Assembly: GCF_035552695.1 (NCBI RefSeq)
Contig: NZ_DASZKT010000197.1
Span: 1-64,000 of the forward strand
From: Actinospica sp035552695
GTDB lineage: Bacteria > Actinomycetota > Actinomycetes > Streptomycetales > Catenulisporaceae
DNA length: 64,000 bases
Reading direction: 5' to 3'
How positions within the stretch are numbered: position 1 is the stretch's first letter; the number at the start of each line of letters is the position of its first letter. This document shows positions 17,723-26,182 of the stretch, piece after piece. The notes below the pieces were generated by a model, which saw nothing but the letters and a program-made list of their open reading frames with translations, did not search any database and was not told the DNA's origin. Both the position numbers and the translations under genes were made by a program.

Positions 17723-18463
17723 GTGCACAACGTGGAGTGGAATCTCGTCGTCAACATAGCCGTCGGCTGGGCATTGACATTCGTGCTCGGCTTCGAGCGA
17801 GAGGTGCGCGGCGCCGCCGCGGGTGACCGCACCTTCTCGATGATCGGACTGAGCACAGCGCTCATCGGCACGATCGCACCGCACTATCCGGCCGTGCTCG
17901 GTGGCGCGGTGACGGGTATCGGCTTCATCGGCGGCGGGCTGTGCTTCCGGCAGGCGGTCAAGCAGGCCGACCACGAGCGGGAGATCCTGCACGGCGTGAC
18001 GACGGCCGCCTCCGTCTTCGGCGCCGCCGCGATCGGCGCGATCGCGGGCTGCGGCGACCTGATCCTGGCCGCGGCGGCGACCCTCGGCATCCTGCTCTCG
18101 CTGGAGATCCGGCACGTCCCGGTGCTGCGCTACATGGACGCACGACGTTGGGCGCACCTGTTCAACGACGACAACCACCGGCACTTCAAGTTGCATGACA
18201 TCGAGCACGCCCTCGCCCACCCGCACCAGGAGTACGGCGCGCTCAAGGCCGTCGTGCACACCCACGGCCAAGTTCAGGCCACGATCCCGGAGCAGTCCAA
18301 CGGCTCGGAGGATAGCGAGACGGCGGCGGCGCAGGGCAACGCACATGACGGTGTTTCACTCGTCGGGCAGATCGAGGACGACAGCCTCGTGAAGGAGGGC
18401 GAGACCGCGAGCATCCTGGCCAACGCGGCGGTGGACGCGGGCGCGGCTCGCGGCGGGCGCTGA
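17723..18463 (+). CDS. MgtC/SapB family membrane protein
   Basis: A 246-residue protein. The first 140 residues form the MgtC/SapB membrane domain: LGFEREVRGAAAGDRTFSM, then TM helices around residues 45-63, 65-80, 100-115 and 117-135. The family motif GIGFIGGGLCFR is present. The remaining 100 residues are a soluble His- and acid-rich C-terminal domain. Family members are linked to Mg2+ limitation and inhibition of F-type ATPase in pathogens; here the role is unknown. GGAGGAG precedes the GTG. The gene appears monocistronic. Confidence 0.85.
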   Translation: MHNVEWNLVVNIAVGWALTFVLGFEREVRGAAAGDRTFSMIGLSTALIGTIAPHYPAVLGGAVTGIGFIGGGLCFRQAVKQADHEREILHGVTTAASVFGAAAIGAIAGCGDLILAAAATLGILLSLEIRHVPVLRYMDARRWAHLFNDDNHRHFKLHDIEHALAHPHQEYGALKAVVHTHGQVQATIPEQSNGSEDSETAAAQGNAHDGVSLVGQIEDDSLVKEGETASILANAAVDAGAARGGR

Positions 18464-18902
18464 GGCGGGAACCATCGGCTGCAAGGACATTGACACGTTG
18501 GCCGAACGGTGAGTCCGGGTACTGATCAGGTCAGGCCGCGCGCGGGACGGCCATGCGCTGATCCACTCGGCTGTGTTAGCCTCGTGGGGCCGGTACGTAC
18601 GATGTCCCCGGGCCTCACCTATAGCCGGCGCGGAATACCGTCAGGCTGGAGCCGCGTCGAGCCACTCGCCGAGAGGCGACACGCGTACCGGCGCTCAATC
18701 TTCCCGCGCCGCCGCACCCGCGATCATGGACCGTGATCGTCGGATGCGGCGGCGCGTCGTTTCACCGGACTCGTCCGCGCATGGCGGCGGGCCGCGCGGG
18801 ATAATGGGGCGCGGCGGCGCCACCTGGCCTTTCCGGCCGGACGCTGGCCGTTTGTCCGTTCGGCATCGAGCCCGGCGGGGAGCGCCGGGAGAGGAGTGCA
18901 GG
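18464..18902. other. 439-bp gene-free region with a two-tier hairpin (18705-18756)
   Basis: No credible gene is present. The main element is a perfect 12-bp stem CGCGCCGCCGCA (18705-18716) with its complement at 18745-18756. It encloses an internal loop and a second 6-bp stem CGATCA/TGATCG with a 7-base loop. This could be a terminator of the mgtC transcript, a structured leader of the HAD gene or a small RNA. TTGACA occurs at 18490 without a well-placed -10 box. Confidence 0.5.
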
Positions 18903-19685
18903 GTGAAGGACCGCGAGCCGGTGTCGAGCTGGCTGACCGACATGGACGGCGTGCTGATCCACGAGGGCGTGATGATCCCCGGGGCGGACGAGTTCATCCG
19001 AAAGCTCCGCGACAAGGGCGCGCCGTTCCTGGTGCTGACCAACAACTCGATCTACACGCCGCGGGACCTGCGCGCGCGGCTGCTGTCGACGGGCATCGAC
19101 CTGCCGGAGGAGAACATCTGGACCTCGGCGCTGGCCACCGCCAAGTTCCTCGACTCGCAGCGGCCCGGCGGCTCCGCGTACGCGATCGGCGAGGCGGGGC
19201 TCACCACCGCACTGCACGAGGCCGGGTACACGCTCTCCGAGGCGGACCCGGACTACGTCGTGCTCGGTGAGACGCGGACGTACAGCTTCGAGGCGATCAC
19301 CCGGGCTATCCGGCTGATCGACAACGGCGCGCGGTTCATCGCGACGAACCCGGACGCGACGGGACCCTCGCTGGAGGGCGCGCTGCCCGCCTGCGGTTCG
19401 GTCGCGGCGCTGATCACCCGGGCGACCGGGGTCGACCCGTACTTCGTCGGCAAGCCGAACCCGGTGATGATGCGCGAAGGGCTGAACCAGCTCAAGGCGC
19501 ACTCGGAGACCTCGGCGATGATCGGCGACCGCATGGACACCGACGTGAAGTGCGGCATCGAGGCGGGCCTCGAGACGATCCTGGTGACCACCGGCATCAC
19601 CCAGGCCGCGGACGTGGAGCGCTTCCCGTACCGGCCGTCGCGGATCGTGAAGTCGATCGCGGACCTGCTTCCCGAATTGGACTGA
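18903..19685 (+). CDS. HAD-IIA family (NagD-like) phosphatase
   Basis: A 260-residue HAD phosphatase of the NagD/4-nitrophenylphosphatase group. Motif I is LTDMDGVLIHEG at residues 10-21, motif II is LVLTNNS, the C2 cap lies between about residues 80 and 180, and the C-terminal motifs are FVGKPNPVMM and MIGDRMDTDVKCG. It probably removes phosphate from a small metabolite such as a nucleotide or sugar phosphate. GTG at 18903 is preceded by GAGAGGAG. Confidence 0.9.
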   Translation: MKDREPVSSWLTDMDGVLIHEGVMIPGADEFIRKLRDKGAPFLVLTNNSIYTPRDLRARLLSTGIDLPEENIWTSALATAKFLDSQRPGGSAYAIGEAGLTTALHEAGYTLSEADPDYVVLGETRTYSFEAITRAIRLIDNGARFIATNPDATGPSLEGALPACGSVAALITRATGVDPYFVGKPNPVMMREGLNQLKAHSETSAMIGDRMDTDVKCGIEAGLETILVTTGITQAADVERFPYRPSRIVKSIADLLPELD

Positions 19686-19808
19686 GCGTTGGACCGAACG
19701 TTGGACAGCAGGTTGGACTGAACGGGGGAAGTGCGGGGGGCAGGGGCTGGCGAAGGCTCACCCGAACGGCCGAGTATCGGGTGGGCTCGACGGTTCGTTA
19801 GGGACGAT

Positions 19809-20072
19809 GTGACCGCAACGCTCCTCCCCGCCGCCCAAGTTCGCCCCGTACCCCCGGGATCGGACCGGGTGCTCGTGCGCAACACGCCGTTGTACGACGC
19901 CCTGGTCAACGAGTACCGCCTGGCCCTGCGCACGCTGCCCGGAGACCGGACCGGGGAGGACGGCTACCAGCCCCGCTCCATCTCGATTCCCGCGCCGTAC
20001 AACCCGAACTCGCGGCACCGGGGCGCGAATGGCGACTCGATGGCGCGCGCGGCGCAGCAGTTCCGGTACTGA
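19809..20072 (+). CDS. Small hypothetical protein, 87 aa
   Basis: An 87-residue product starting at GTG 19809 after TTAGGGACGAT. The middle, VRNTPLYDALVNEYRLALRTLPG, reads like an amphipathic helix of a real protein. The C-terminus, PAPYNPNSRHRGANG, is probably disordered. No family recognised. Codon usage is compatible with coding, but the stop lies in the first of a series of direct repeats (GAGTTCCGGTACT) that begin the repetitive tract downstream, so the 3' end may have been altered. Confidence 0.5.
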   Translation: MTATLLPAAQVRPVPPGSDRVLVRNTPLYDALVNEYRLALRTLPGDRTGEDGYQPRSISIPAPYNPNSRHRGANGDSMARAAQQFRY

Positions 20073-20678
20073 GGTACTGAGTTCCGGTACTTGAGTTCCG
20101 GTACTGAGGCGGAGAGACGGCTGCGACGGCGGACCCGCACCCAACAGCGGGCGGCAGACCCGGGAGCGCGCAGTAGACCCCACAGCGGGGCGGCAGACCC
20201 CACAGCGGGGCGGCGGACCCGGTCGCGAGCGGCAGACCCGGTCGCGGGGGGCAGCCCAGGTGGCGGGCAGCAGACCCGGCGGTGGGCGGCGGACCCGGTC
20301 GCGAGCGGCGGACCCGGTCGCGAGCGGTGGACTCGGCAGTGGGCGGCAGCCCGGTTGCGGTCGGCAGCACAGGTCGCGGGCAGCAGACCCGGCAGTGAGC
20401 GGCAGACCCGGTCGCGCGTGGTGGACTCGGCAGTGGGTGGCAGACCCTGCAGTGGGCGGCGAACGCGTGACCGGGCGATGCCGATTACCTGACCACCCAA
20501 GCCGCCAAGCCGCCGAGTCCGTAGACGCCAAGCACCTGACCAGCTGGCCACCCGACCCACCGAGCCCATGGACGCCGACCACCCGAGCACCCGAACCGCC
20601 CAGCCACCTACCGCCCGACCACCCAGCCGCCCAGCCACCGAGCCGGGAGCCGCCCGAGCGCTGTGAGCCCGGTTCGGT
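20059..20678. repeat. 19-bp tandem repeat array with flanking short repeats
   Basis: About 600 bases lack a gene. Three copies of a 13-base repeat GAGTTCCGGTACT-like lie at 20059-20108. From about 20129 to 20479 some 18 units of about 19 bp follow, with consensus GCGGCAGACCCGGTCGCGA. Variants end in GGCAGTGG instead of GGTCGCGA, and the two types are interspersed. From 20480 to 20660 the sequence changes to short CCACCGAG, CCGCCGAG and GACCACCC motifs. Units are too contiguous for CRISPR (no spacers), and 19 is not a multiple of three. Confidence 0.8.
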
Positions 20679-21434
20679 TCAGTACGCGCTGCGGCGGATG
20701 CGGCCCGCGTAGCGGGCTTCCCAGGCGTCGTTGTGGGCGTCGCCGCCCTCGACGTTGGCCGAGCGGTAGATGGGGGGCTGCACGCCGCCGTCGATGAGGC
20801 GGGACGTCACTTCGGCGACGAGGGCTTGCGCGATCGCGGCGTTGGCGATGGAGGAGATGGCGCAGACGCTGCCGCCGTCGGGGAGCGGCAGGAAGGCGTC
20901 GCCGTGCGGGGCGCCGTTGTCGATGACGACGTCGGCGAGCTCGAACAGGCGCTTGCCGGAGGGGTGCCGCGAGGTGATCGCCTTCGAATGCTCCAGCGAT
21001 GTCAGGGCGATGACGGTGTGGCCCGCGGCCTTCGCGATCTGGGCCATCTCTACCGTCGAGCCGTTGCCGCCGGACTGGGAGGCGATCAGGATCACGTCGC
21101 CGGGGCGGACGGGGGCGAGTTCCCACACCTTCCGGGCGAGTTCCGGGTCGCGCTCGGACTTCGGGTCGGCCAGCGCCGCGGCGGGCAGGTCGCCGAGCAG
21201 CACGGCGTCGCGCAGGGCGAGCTTGTTCGTCGGGATCAGGCCGCCGGCGCGGCCGCTGAGCTCCATGGCCAGGGCCTCGGAGTGGCCGGTGCCGAACACG
21301 TGCAGCACTCCCCCGGCGGCCAGGCTGTCCGCGATCAGATCGGCGGCGCGGGCGACGGGTTCGGCCTGGCCGGTCTCGATCCGGTCGAGGGTCGCGCGAA
21401 TCTCGGCGAATACCGCGGCGCCGGTCACGGGCAT
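20679..21434 (-). CDS. SIS domain protein (UPF0309-like sugar isomerase domain)
   Basis: A 251-residue protein with one SIS domain. Phosphosugar-binding signatures are HVFGTGHSEALAMELSGRAGG near residue 40 and LIASQSGGNGSTVEMAQIAKAAGHTVIALTS near 115. Related proteins are annotated as UPF0309 or phosphosugar-binding proteins of amino-sugar metabolism; the reaction is not known. ATG at 21434 has GGGAG six bases upstream. It is divergent from the M50 protease gene. Confidence 0.88.
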   Translation of the reverse strand: MPVTGAAVFAEIRATLDRIETGQAEPVARAADLIADSLAAGGVLHVFGTGHSEALAMELSGRAGGLIPTNKLALRDAVLLGDLPAAALADPKSERDPELARKVWELAPVRPGDVILIASQSGGNGSTVEMAQIAKAAGHTVIALTSLEHSKAITSRHPSGKRLFELADVVIDNGAPHGDAFLPLPDGGSVCAISSIANAAIAQALVAEVTSRLIDGGVQPPIYRSANVEGGDAHNDAWEARYAGRIRRSAY

Positions 21435-21579
21435 CAGGGCTCCCAGGAAGCGAAGGGTCGGCGGGACCGGTGGAACGCTACTGCACCTTCGTGCGTTGCG
21501 GGAGTAGAGGCGGTGATCGACGGCGGATCGATACGATGACGGAAGTCGGCCGCGCGGCCGCCGAGACGACGAGGTGGAC

Positions 21580-22443
21580 ATGGACTTCAGGCAGCGGGTC
21601 GGCGGTCGAGGCGCCTTCGACACGCGCAGGTCGGGGCACGGGCACGGCCGGATCAGCACGGTGTTCCTCGCCGTCCTGGCGGCGACCGCGACCGGCGGGG
21701 TGGTGACCTGGCTCAGCTCGAGCTCCAGTACCAGCGCCGGCCCGAAGTTCGCCGTGTTCGTCTTCGTGTTCGGCCTGTACTTCACCGTGCTGTGCCTGCA
21801 CGAGTTCGGCCACGCGTACGTGGCGCACCGGGAGGGGGACACCTCCATCGCGGCACGCGGCTACCTCGATCTCAACCCCATGCGATATGTCAACCCGGTG
21901 CTCTCGCTGCTGCTGCCCGCGATCTACCTGATCATCGGCGCGCTGCCGCTGCCCGGCGGCGCGGTGCAGGTCAACCGGGCGGCGATCCGGACGAAGCGGG
22001 GGGCGGCCATGGTCTCGGCGGCGGGGCCGCTGAGCAACATCCTGGCCGCCGCGATCTCGATGGCGCTGGTGTCGATCTTCGCGCAGACAGACAGCTCCGG
22101 CTCGGTGAGCCAGATCGACGTGAGCCAGCCGCACGCGTACTTCTGGATGGGCCTGGCGTTCTTCGCCTATCTGCAGGTCGCGGTCGCCATCCTGAACCTG
22201 ATCCCGGTGCCCGGCCTGGACGGCTACGGGATCATCGAGCCCTACCTGCGCTTCGAGACGCGGCGGGCGCTCGAGCCGGTCCGGCAGTACGGAATCCTGA
22301 TCGTCCTGCTGCTGCTCTTCTTCTTCCCGCCGGTGCGCGACGGCTTCTCGACGCTGATCAACGACATCCTCAAGGCCGGCAAGCAGCCCACCCTGGGCGC
22401 GGGACAGGGGCAGTACCTGTTCCAGTTCTGGCACTCCTCCTGA
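21580..22443 (+). CDS. Site-2 protease (M50) family membrane metalloprotease
   Basis: A 287-residue polytopic membrane protein. Zinc ligands His74 and His78 with catalytic Glu75 lie in LHEFGHAYVAH. The third ligand Asp is in NLIPVPGLDG near residue 213. About five to six TM segments are visible (residues 26-46, 57-76, 105-125, 140-165, 185-210, 240-258). There is no PDZ domain, so it is the short Rv2869c-unlike type resembling SpoIVFB/YwhC. The substrate is unknown. A GAGG RBS precedes the ATG. Confidence 0.9.
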   Translation: MDFRQRVGGRGAFDTRRSGHGHGRISTVFLAVLAATATGGVVTWLSSSSSTSAGPKFAVFVFVFGLYFTVLCLHEFGHAYVAHREGDTSIAARGYLDLNPMRYVNPVLSLLLPAIYLIIGALPLPGGAVQVNRAAIRTKRGAAMVSAAGPLSNILAAAISMALVSIFAQTDSSGSVSQIDVSQPHAYFWMGLAFFAYLQVAVAILNLIPVPGLDGYGIIEPYLRFETRRALEPVRQYGILIVLLLLFFFPPVRDGFSTLINDILKAGKQPTLGAGQGQYLFQFWHSS

Positions 22444-22589
22444 CCGCTCCCGTTCGGCCTCCGGTCACGGTCCGTGTCCCGCTGCATGCGGGTGACCGTC
22501 TGGCGCCGGAGGGGCGGAAGTGAGACGATCCGAGACAGTCCGGGGACGCCCTGCGCGGCGCCACGAGATCTCTCAAGGAGTGCTTCACG

Positions 22590-23471
22590 ATGTCCATATC
22601 CGGGACCGTTCCCCCTGCCGGCGCATCCGGCGAACCGAAGCTCACGCTCTACAACGGCTCGACCGGCACCGGCCGCCGGGTGACCGTGCGGGACCTGGCG
22701 CTGGCCAAGCAGCGCGGCGAGCGCTGGCCGATGCTCACGGCGTACGACGCGATGACCGCCGGGGTCTTCGACGAGGCCGGGATCCCGGTGCTGCTGGTCG
22801 GCGACTCGGCCGCCGACAACCACCTGGGGTACAGCAACACGGTACCGGTGACGGTGGAGGAGCTGATCACGCTCTCCGCCGCCGTGGTGCGCGGCACCAG
22901 CCGCTCGCTGATCGTCGCCGACCTGCCCTTCGGCTCGTACCAGTCCTCGCCGCGGCAGGCGCTGGAGACCGGCACCCGCTTCCTGAAGGAGGCCGGGGTC
23001 GGCGCCGTGAAGCTCGAGGGCGGCCGCCGGGTCGTGCACCAGGTCGAGGCGCTCGTGCAGGCCGGGATCCCGGTCATGGCGCACATCGGGCTCACACCGC
23101 AGTCGGTCAACGTGCTCGGCGGCTACCGGGTTCAGGGGCGCGGCGACGAGGAGGCCGAGCGGCTGCTCGCCGACGCGAAGGCGCTGGAGGCCGCCGGGGC
23201 CTTCGCCGTGGTGCTGGAGCTGGTCCCGGCCGAGCTGGCGCAGCGGGTGACCGAACTGCTGCACATCCCGACCGTGGGCATCGGCGCCGGAGCGGGCTGC
23301 GACGCGCAGGTGCAGGTGTGGACGGACATGGCGGGCATGACGCCGGGCAACGCGCCGAAGCACGCGAAGAAGTACGCGGACATGCGCGGCGTGCTCACGG
23401 AGGCGGCGCGGGCGTACGCGAAGGACGTGGTCAGCGGCGCGTTCCCGACCGCGGAGAACAGCTTCCACTAG
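22590..23471 (+). CDS. panB: 3-methyl-2-oxobutanoate hydroxymethyltransferase
   Basis: A 293-residue TIM-barrel enzyme making ketopantoate from ketoisovalerate and methylene-THF, for pantothenate and CoA. Signatures: LTAYDAMTAGVFDEAGIPVLLVGDS with Mg2+-binding Asp, IVADLPFGSY, VKLEGG, MAHIGLTPQSVNVLGG and IPTVGIGAGAGCDAQVQV. An N-terminal extension of about 30 residues is usual in actinobacteria. AAGGAG precedes the ATG. A strong hairpin follows, so it is likely monocistronic or ends its transcript there. Confidence 0.96.
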   Translation: MSISGTVPPAGASGEPKLTLYNGSTGTGRRVTVRDLALAKQRGERWPMLTAYDAMTAGVFDEAGIPVLLVGDSAADNHLGYSNTVPVTVEELITLSAAVVRGTSRSLIVADLPFGSYQSSPRQALETGTRFLKEAGVGAVKLEGGRRVVHQVEALVQAGIPVMAHIGLTPQSVNVLGGYRVQGRGDEEAERLLADAKALEAAGAFAVVLELVPAELAQRVTELLHIPTVGIGAGAGCDAQVQVWTDMAGMTPGNAPKHAKKYADMRGVLTEAARAYAKDVVSGAFPTAENSFH

Positions 23472-23487
23472 CCGACACGTGACACCT

Positions 23488-23520
23488 GGGCCGCGACCGT
23501 GAGCAATACGGTCGCGGCCC
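23488..23520 (+). terminator. panB terminator hairpin
   Basis: A perfect 13-bp stem GGGCCGCGACCGT with its complement and a 7-base loop starts 17 bases after the panB stop. There is no T run. Confidence 0.75.
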
Positions 23521-23555
23521 TGGCCGTCTTCCGGCGGCTTTGACACGATGGGCGG

Positions 23556-24152
23556 ATGGACCGGTCCGAGGCACGGATGCTGCGCGAACTGCTGGAGCTC
23601 GGTCGGGGACGGGCCTGGCTGGACGAGGCCGACGAGTTCGCGGCGGCGCTCCGCGCGGCTCCGCGGCGCGAGGGCGGGCTGCTGCTGGTCGGCGCGGAGC
23701 AGGCGGAGCCCTGGCACATGGCGGCGCACCTGTCCGACGAGGCGCGGCTGGCCGGGCTCGGGCGCCTCAGCCCGACGCTGATCCAGCGGGCGCCGCGACC
23801 GGACGCCCCGGCGCACCTGTCCGCGAGCCTGGATCGGATCAGTGCGGCCGGGCGCAGCGAGGCGGTGCTCATCGTCGCCGCGGACGACCCTGACTCCCTC
23901 GTCCTGGAGCGGGTGGACGACGCCCGGCGGCACGGCGCGCGCATCCTGACACTCGGTCAGGACACCCCGCTGGCCAGCGGCTTGGCGCACGAGACCCTCG
24001 CGGTCCCGGCGGACCTCCCGGAGGCGCCCTCGTTCGACGGCGCGCAGCACCTGGTGTCCAGCGCGGCCGTCGAGGTCAGGCCGAGCGGGCTGCTCGTGCG
24101 GCTGCGCAGGTGGGTCGAGGCGAGCAACGGGCCGCGCGTGGAGCGCTGGTGA
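23556..24152 (+). CDS. Uncharacterised protein with SIS-like segment, 198 aa
   Basis: I do not recognise a named family. The 198-residue protein begins with a helical segment (RMLRELLELGRGRAWLDEADEFAAAL). It then contains EAVLIVAADDPDSLVLERVDDARRHGARILTLGQ (in pieces at about residues 105-138), resembling the strand-Ser/Asp-loop-helix-strand core of SIS phosphosugar-binding domains. The usual Ser/Thr-rich loop is replaced by AADDPDS. It follows panB but is separated by a terminator. ATG at 23556 fits the reading frame; the RBS is weak. Confidence 0.7.
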   Translation: MDRSEARMLRELLELGRGRAWLDEADEFAAALRAAPRREGGLLLVGAEQAEPWHMAAHLSDEARLAGLGRLSPTLIQRAPRPDAPAHLSASLDRISAAGRSEAVLIVAADDPDSLVLERVDDARRHGARILTLGQDTPLASGLAHETLAVPADLPEAPSFDGAQHLVSSAAVEVRPSGLLVRLRRWVEASNGPRVERW

Positions 24153-24155
24153 GCC

Positions 24156-24359
24156 TCAGTCGTCGTTCTGCGACTGCCAGGCCTCGTTGCGCTCCTTCAC
24201 CTTCTCCAACGCGTGTTCGGCCTCCTCGCGCGTCGCGTACGGGCCGAGCCGGTCCTTGGCCTTGCAGCCGACCGGCCCCTCGACCGTGTGGTGCTTGAGG
24301 CAGTAGAAGAACTGGGGACCCTCGTCGATCATGGCTCGCTCCACTTCCGCCGACGACAT
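24156..24359 (-). CDS. Small conserved actinobacterial protein, 67 aa
   Basis: A 67-residue protein with FFYCLKHHTVEGPVGCKAKDRLGPYATREEAEHALEKVKERN in overlapping segments. Two Cys and two His could bind metal, and the second half is a helix resembling SPOR-like small proteins (GPYAT-x-EEAE). Similar small proteins recur in actinobacteria; the function is not known to me. ATG 24359 gives the full length; ATG 24332 has the better-spaced GTGGAG RBS and may be the true start. It is divergent from map, and the two promoters must overlap. Confidence 0.75.
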   Translation of the reverse strand: MSSAEVERAMIDEGPQFFYCLKHHTVEGPVGCKAKDRLGPYATREEAEHALEKVKERNEAWQSQNDD

Positions 24360-24390
24360 TTCCAGTAGGTCCTGCCCTGGTACAGGCGTC

Positions 24391-24403
24391 TAGACTCGTC
24401 GCC
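24391..24403 (+). promoter_or_regulatory. -10 box for leaderless map mRNA
   Basis: TAGACT at 24391-24396 ends seven bases before the ATG of map, so the expected transcription start coincides with the A of ATG. No RBS is present, consistent with leaderless translation. The -35 match is poor. Confidence 0.5.
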
Positions 24404-25252
24404 ATGGCTCCTTTGGTTGCAGGTACCCTCTCCCCCACTCGGCACGTCCCTGCGAGCATCCCCCGTCCGGAGTACGTCGGGAAGCCGATGCCGAGCCGCT
24501 ACACCGGGCCGGACGAGCAGACGCCGGAGACCATCGAGAAGATGCGCATCGCCGGGCGGATCGCGGCGCAGGCGCTGGTCGAGGTCGGGCGCGCGGTCAA
24601 GCCCGGGGTGACGACGGACGAGTTGGACCGGGTCGGACACGAGTTCCTGTGCGACCACGGCGCCTACCCCTCGACACTCGGCTACCGCGGCTACCCGAAG
24701 TCGCTGTGCACCTCGATCAACGAGGTCATCTGCCACGGGATCCCGGACTCGACGGTCCTGGACGACGGGGACATCATCAACGTGGACATCACCGGGTTCA
24801 TCAACGGCGTGCACGGCGACACGAACGCCACCTTCGAGGTCGGCGAGGTGGACGAGACGGCGCACCTGCTGGTCGAGCGGACCCGCGAGTCGCTGAACCG
24901 GGCGATCAAGGCGGTCAAGCCGGGGCGGCAGATCAACGTGATCGGGCGGGTCATCGAGGCGTACGCGGCGCGCTTCGGCTACGGCGTGGTGCGGCTGTTC
25001 ACCGGGCACGGGATCGCCACGGCGTTTCACAGCGGCCTGATCATCCCGCACTACGACGACCCGCGGTCGGCGCAGGAGATGAAGCCGGGGATGACCTTCA
25101 CGATCGAGCCGATGCTGACGCTGGGCACGATCGAGCACCGGATGTGGGCGGACGGCTGGACCGCGGTGACCGCGGACGGCAGGCTCACGGCGCAGTTCGA
25201 GCACACGCTCGTGGTGACCGAGACCGGCGCGGAGATCCTCACTGTGGCTTAG
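24404..25252 (+). CDS. map: Methionine aminopeptidase, type I with N-terminal extension
   Basis: A 282-residue enzyme removing N-terminal Met from nascent proteins. The five metal ligands are visible: Asp in INVDITGF, Asp in HGDTNATF, His in GHGIATAFH, Glu in FTIEPML and Glu in AQFEHT. The first 40 residues form a Pro-rich extension (PASIPRPEYVGKP) as in actinobacterial type 1c enzymes, where it is thought to contact the ribosome. It is probably translated from a leaderless mRNA. Confidence 0.95.
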   Translation: MAPLVAGTLSPTRHVPASIPRPEYVGKPMPSRYTGPDEQTPETIEKMRIAGRIAAQALVEVGRAVKPGVTTDELDRVGHEFLCDHGAYPSTLGYRGYPKSLCTSINEVICHGIPDSTVLDDGDIINVDITGFINGVHGDTNATFEVGEVDETAHLLVERTRESLNRAIKAVKPGRQINVIGRVIEAYAARFGYGVVRLFTGHGIATAFHSGLIIPHYDDPRSAQEMKPGMTFTIEPMLTLGTIEHRMWADGWTAVTADGRLTAQFEHTLVVTETGAEILTVA

Positions 25253-25375
25253 CTCTCGCAGGCCCGCTGCGCGATTGGCTGCGGTGCGGCGAGTTCGGGC
25301 TCCGAGACGGTAGTACGGTCGGCTCTCGCGGGTGGGGCTGGGCTCCGGCCTGAAAACCCAACACCTTCGTCGCTG

Positions 25376-26029
25376 CTACGCCTCGCAGGCGTCGGCGAGG
25401 GCTTCGAGGATGCGCAGCGGGTCGGGCAGTTCGGCCTCGGGGTCGTGCACCCAGCGGGCGGTGCCGCCGTTGACGGCGCGGGACGGCGGGATCAGCACGT
25501 ACGAGCCCCTGGTGTGCCAGCGCAGTCCGGAGGTCTCGGTCTCCTCGGGCTGGGCGTCCAGATCCGACGACCACCATTCGTCGAGGTCTGCTTCGCCGGG
25601 GCGGGCGGTGGTGAAGAACAGATATCGGTCGCCGGCGGCGTTGCGGGCCACCGGGCCCACCGGAAGCTTGGCGGCGAGCAGTCCCTCCAGCGCGCGGGCG
25701 CCGGCCGCGGCGGGTACCTCCAGGACGTCGTGCGTGCCGCCGGTGGGGGTGGCGTAGTTGGCGTCCGGGATCCGGGTGCGCCAGCGCGCCAACTGGTCCG
25801 GATCGGCGCTGGCCTCCTTGCGCCAGCCGCGGGAGAGCGGATGGCCCGCGGGCATCGGACAGCCGATCCTGGTACAGGAACAACCGGGGCCGTTGCCGCT
25901 CGGGGCCGCCGCGGGCACCACGGCTAGGCCGCGGGCGGCGAAGGCCGCGACCGGGTCGGGCGGCTCGCGGCGTCGGCGCATGCCGGGGAGTCGTCCGCGC
26001 GCATTCGACGCGGTGCCGAGGTACGTCAT
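25376..26029 (-). CDS. Bifunctional DNA primase/polymerase (Prim-Pol) N-terminal domain protein
   Basis: A 217-residue protein with the Prim-Pol archaeo-eukaryotic primase-like fold: AAFAARGLAVVPAAAP, a CSCTRIGCPMPAGHPLSRGW segment with three Cys, NYATPTGG, HDVLEVPAAAG, and LRWHTRGSYVLIPPSRAVNGG. Related stand-alone proteins are common in Streptomyces chromosomes and lack a helicase partner; many appear to have lost catalytic acidic residues. ATG at 26029 gives the family-like start MTYLGTASNARGR. An in-frame ATG at 26158 would add 43 residues of low-complexity sequence. Role unknown. Confidence 0.75.
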   Translation of the reverse strand: MTYLGTASNARGRLPGMRRRREPPDPVAAFAARGLAVVPAAAPSGNGPGCSCTRIGCPMPAGHPLSRGWRKEASADPDQLARWRTRIPDANYATPTGGTHDVLEVPAAAGARALEGLLAAKLPVGPVARNAAGDRYLFFTTARPGEADLDEWWSSDLDAQPEETETSGLRWHTRGSYVLIPPSRAVNGGTARWVHDPEAELPDPLRILEALADACEA

Positions 26030-26182
26030 GGCAGGCCCGCCTTCCTGACCTTCAGCCGCGCTCCGGCCGGCGGGCACTGCGGGCGCCTTCGCGACGACGC
26101 CCGCGGCCTCATGCTGCCGAGCCGGGACGCGGCGGTCCCAGGCGGCCAGGATACCCATCGAGGATGAGAGAGCCCTGTGGAT

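Noticed and set aside
18464..18902. Known riboswitch upstream of the HAD gene
   Set aside because: I could not match cobalamin, TPP, SAM, ydaO or Mg2+ riboswitch core motifs; only the hairpin is supported.
20129..20479. CRISPR array
   Set aside because: The 19-bp units abut with no spacers and no cas genes are present.
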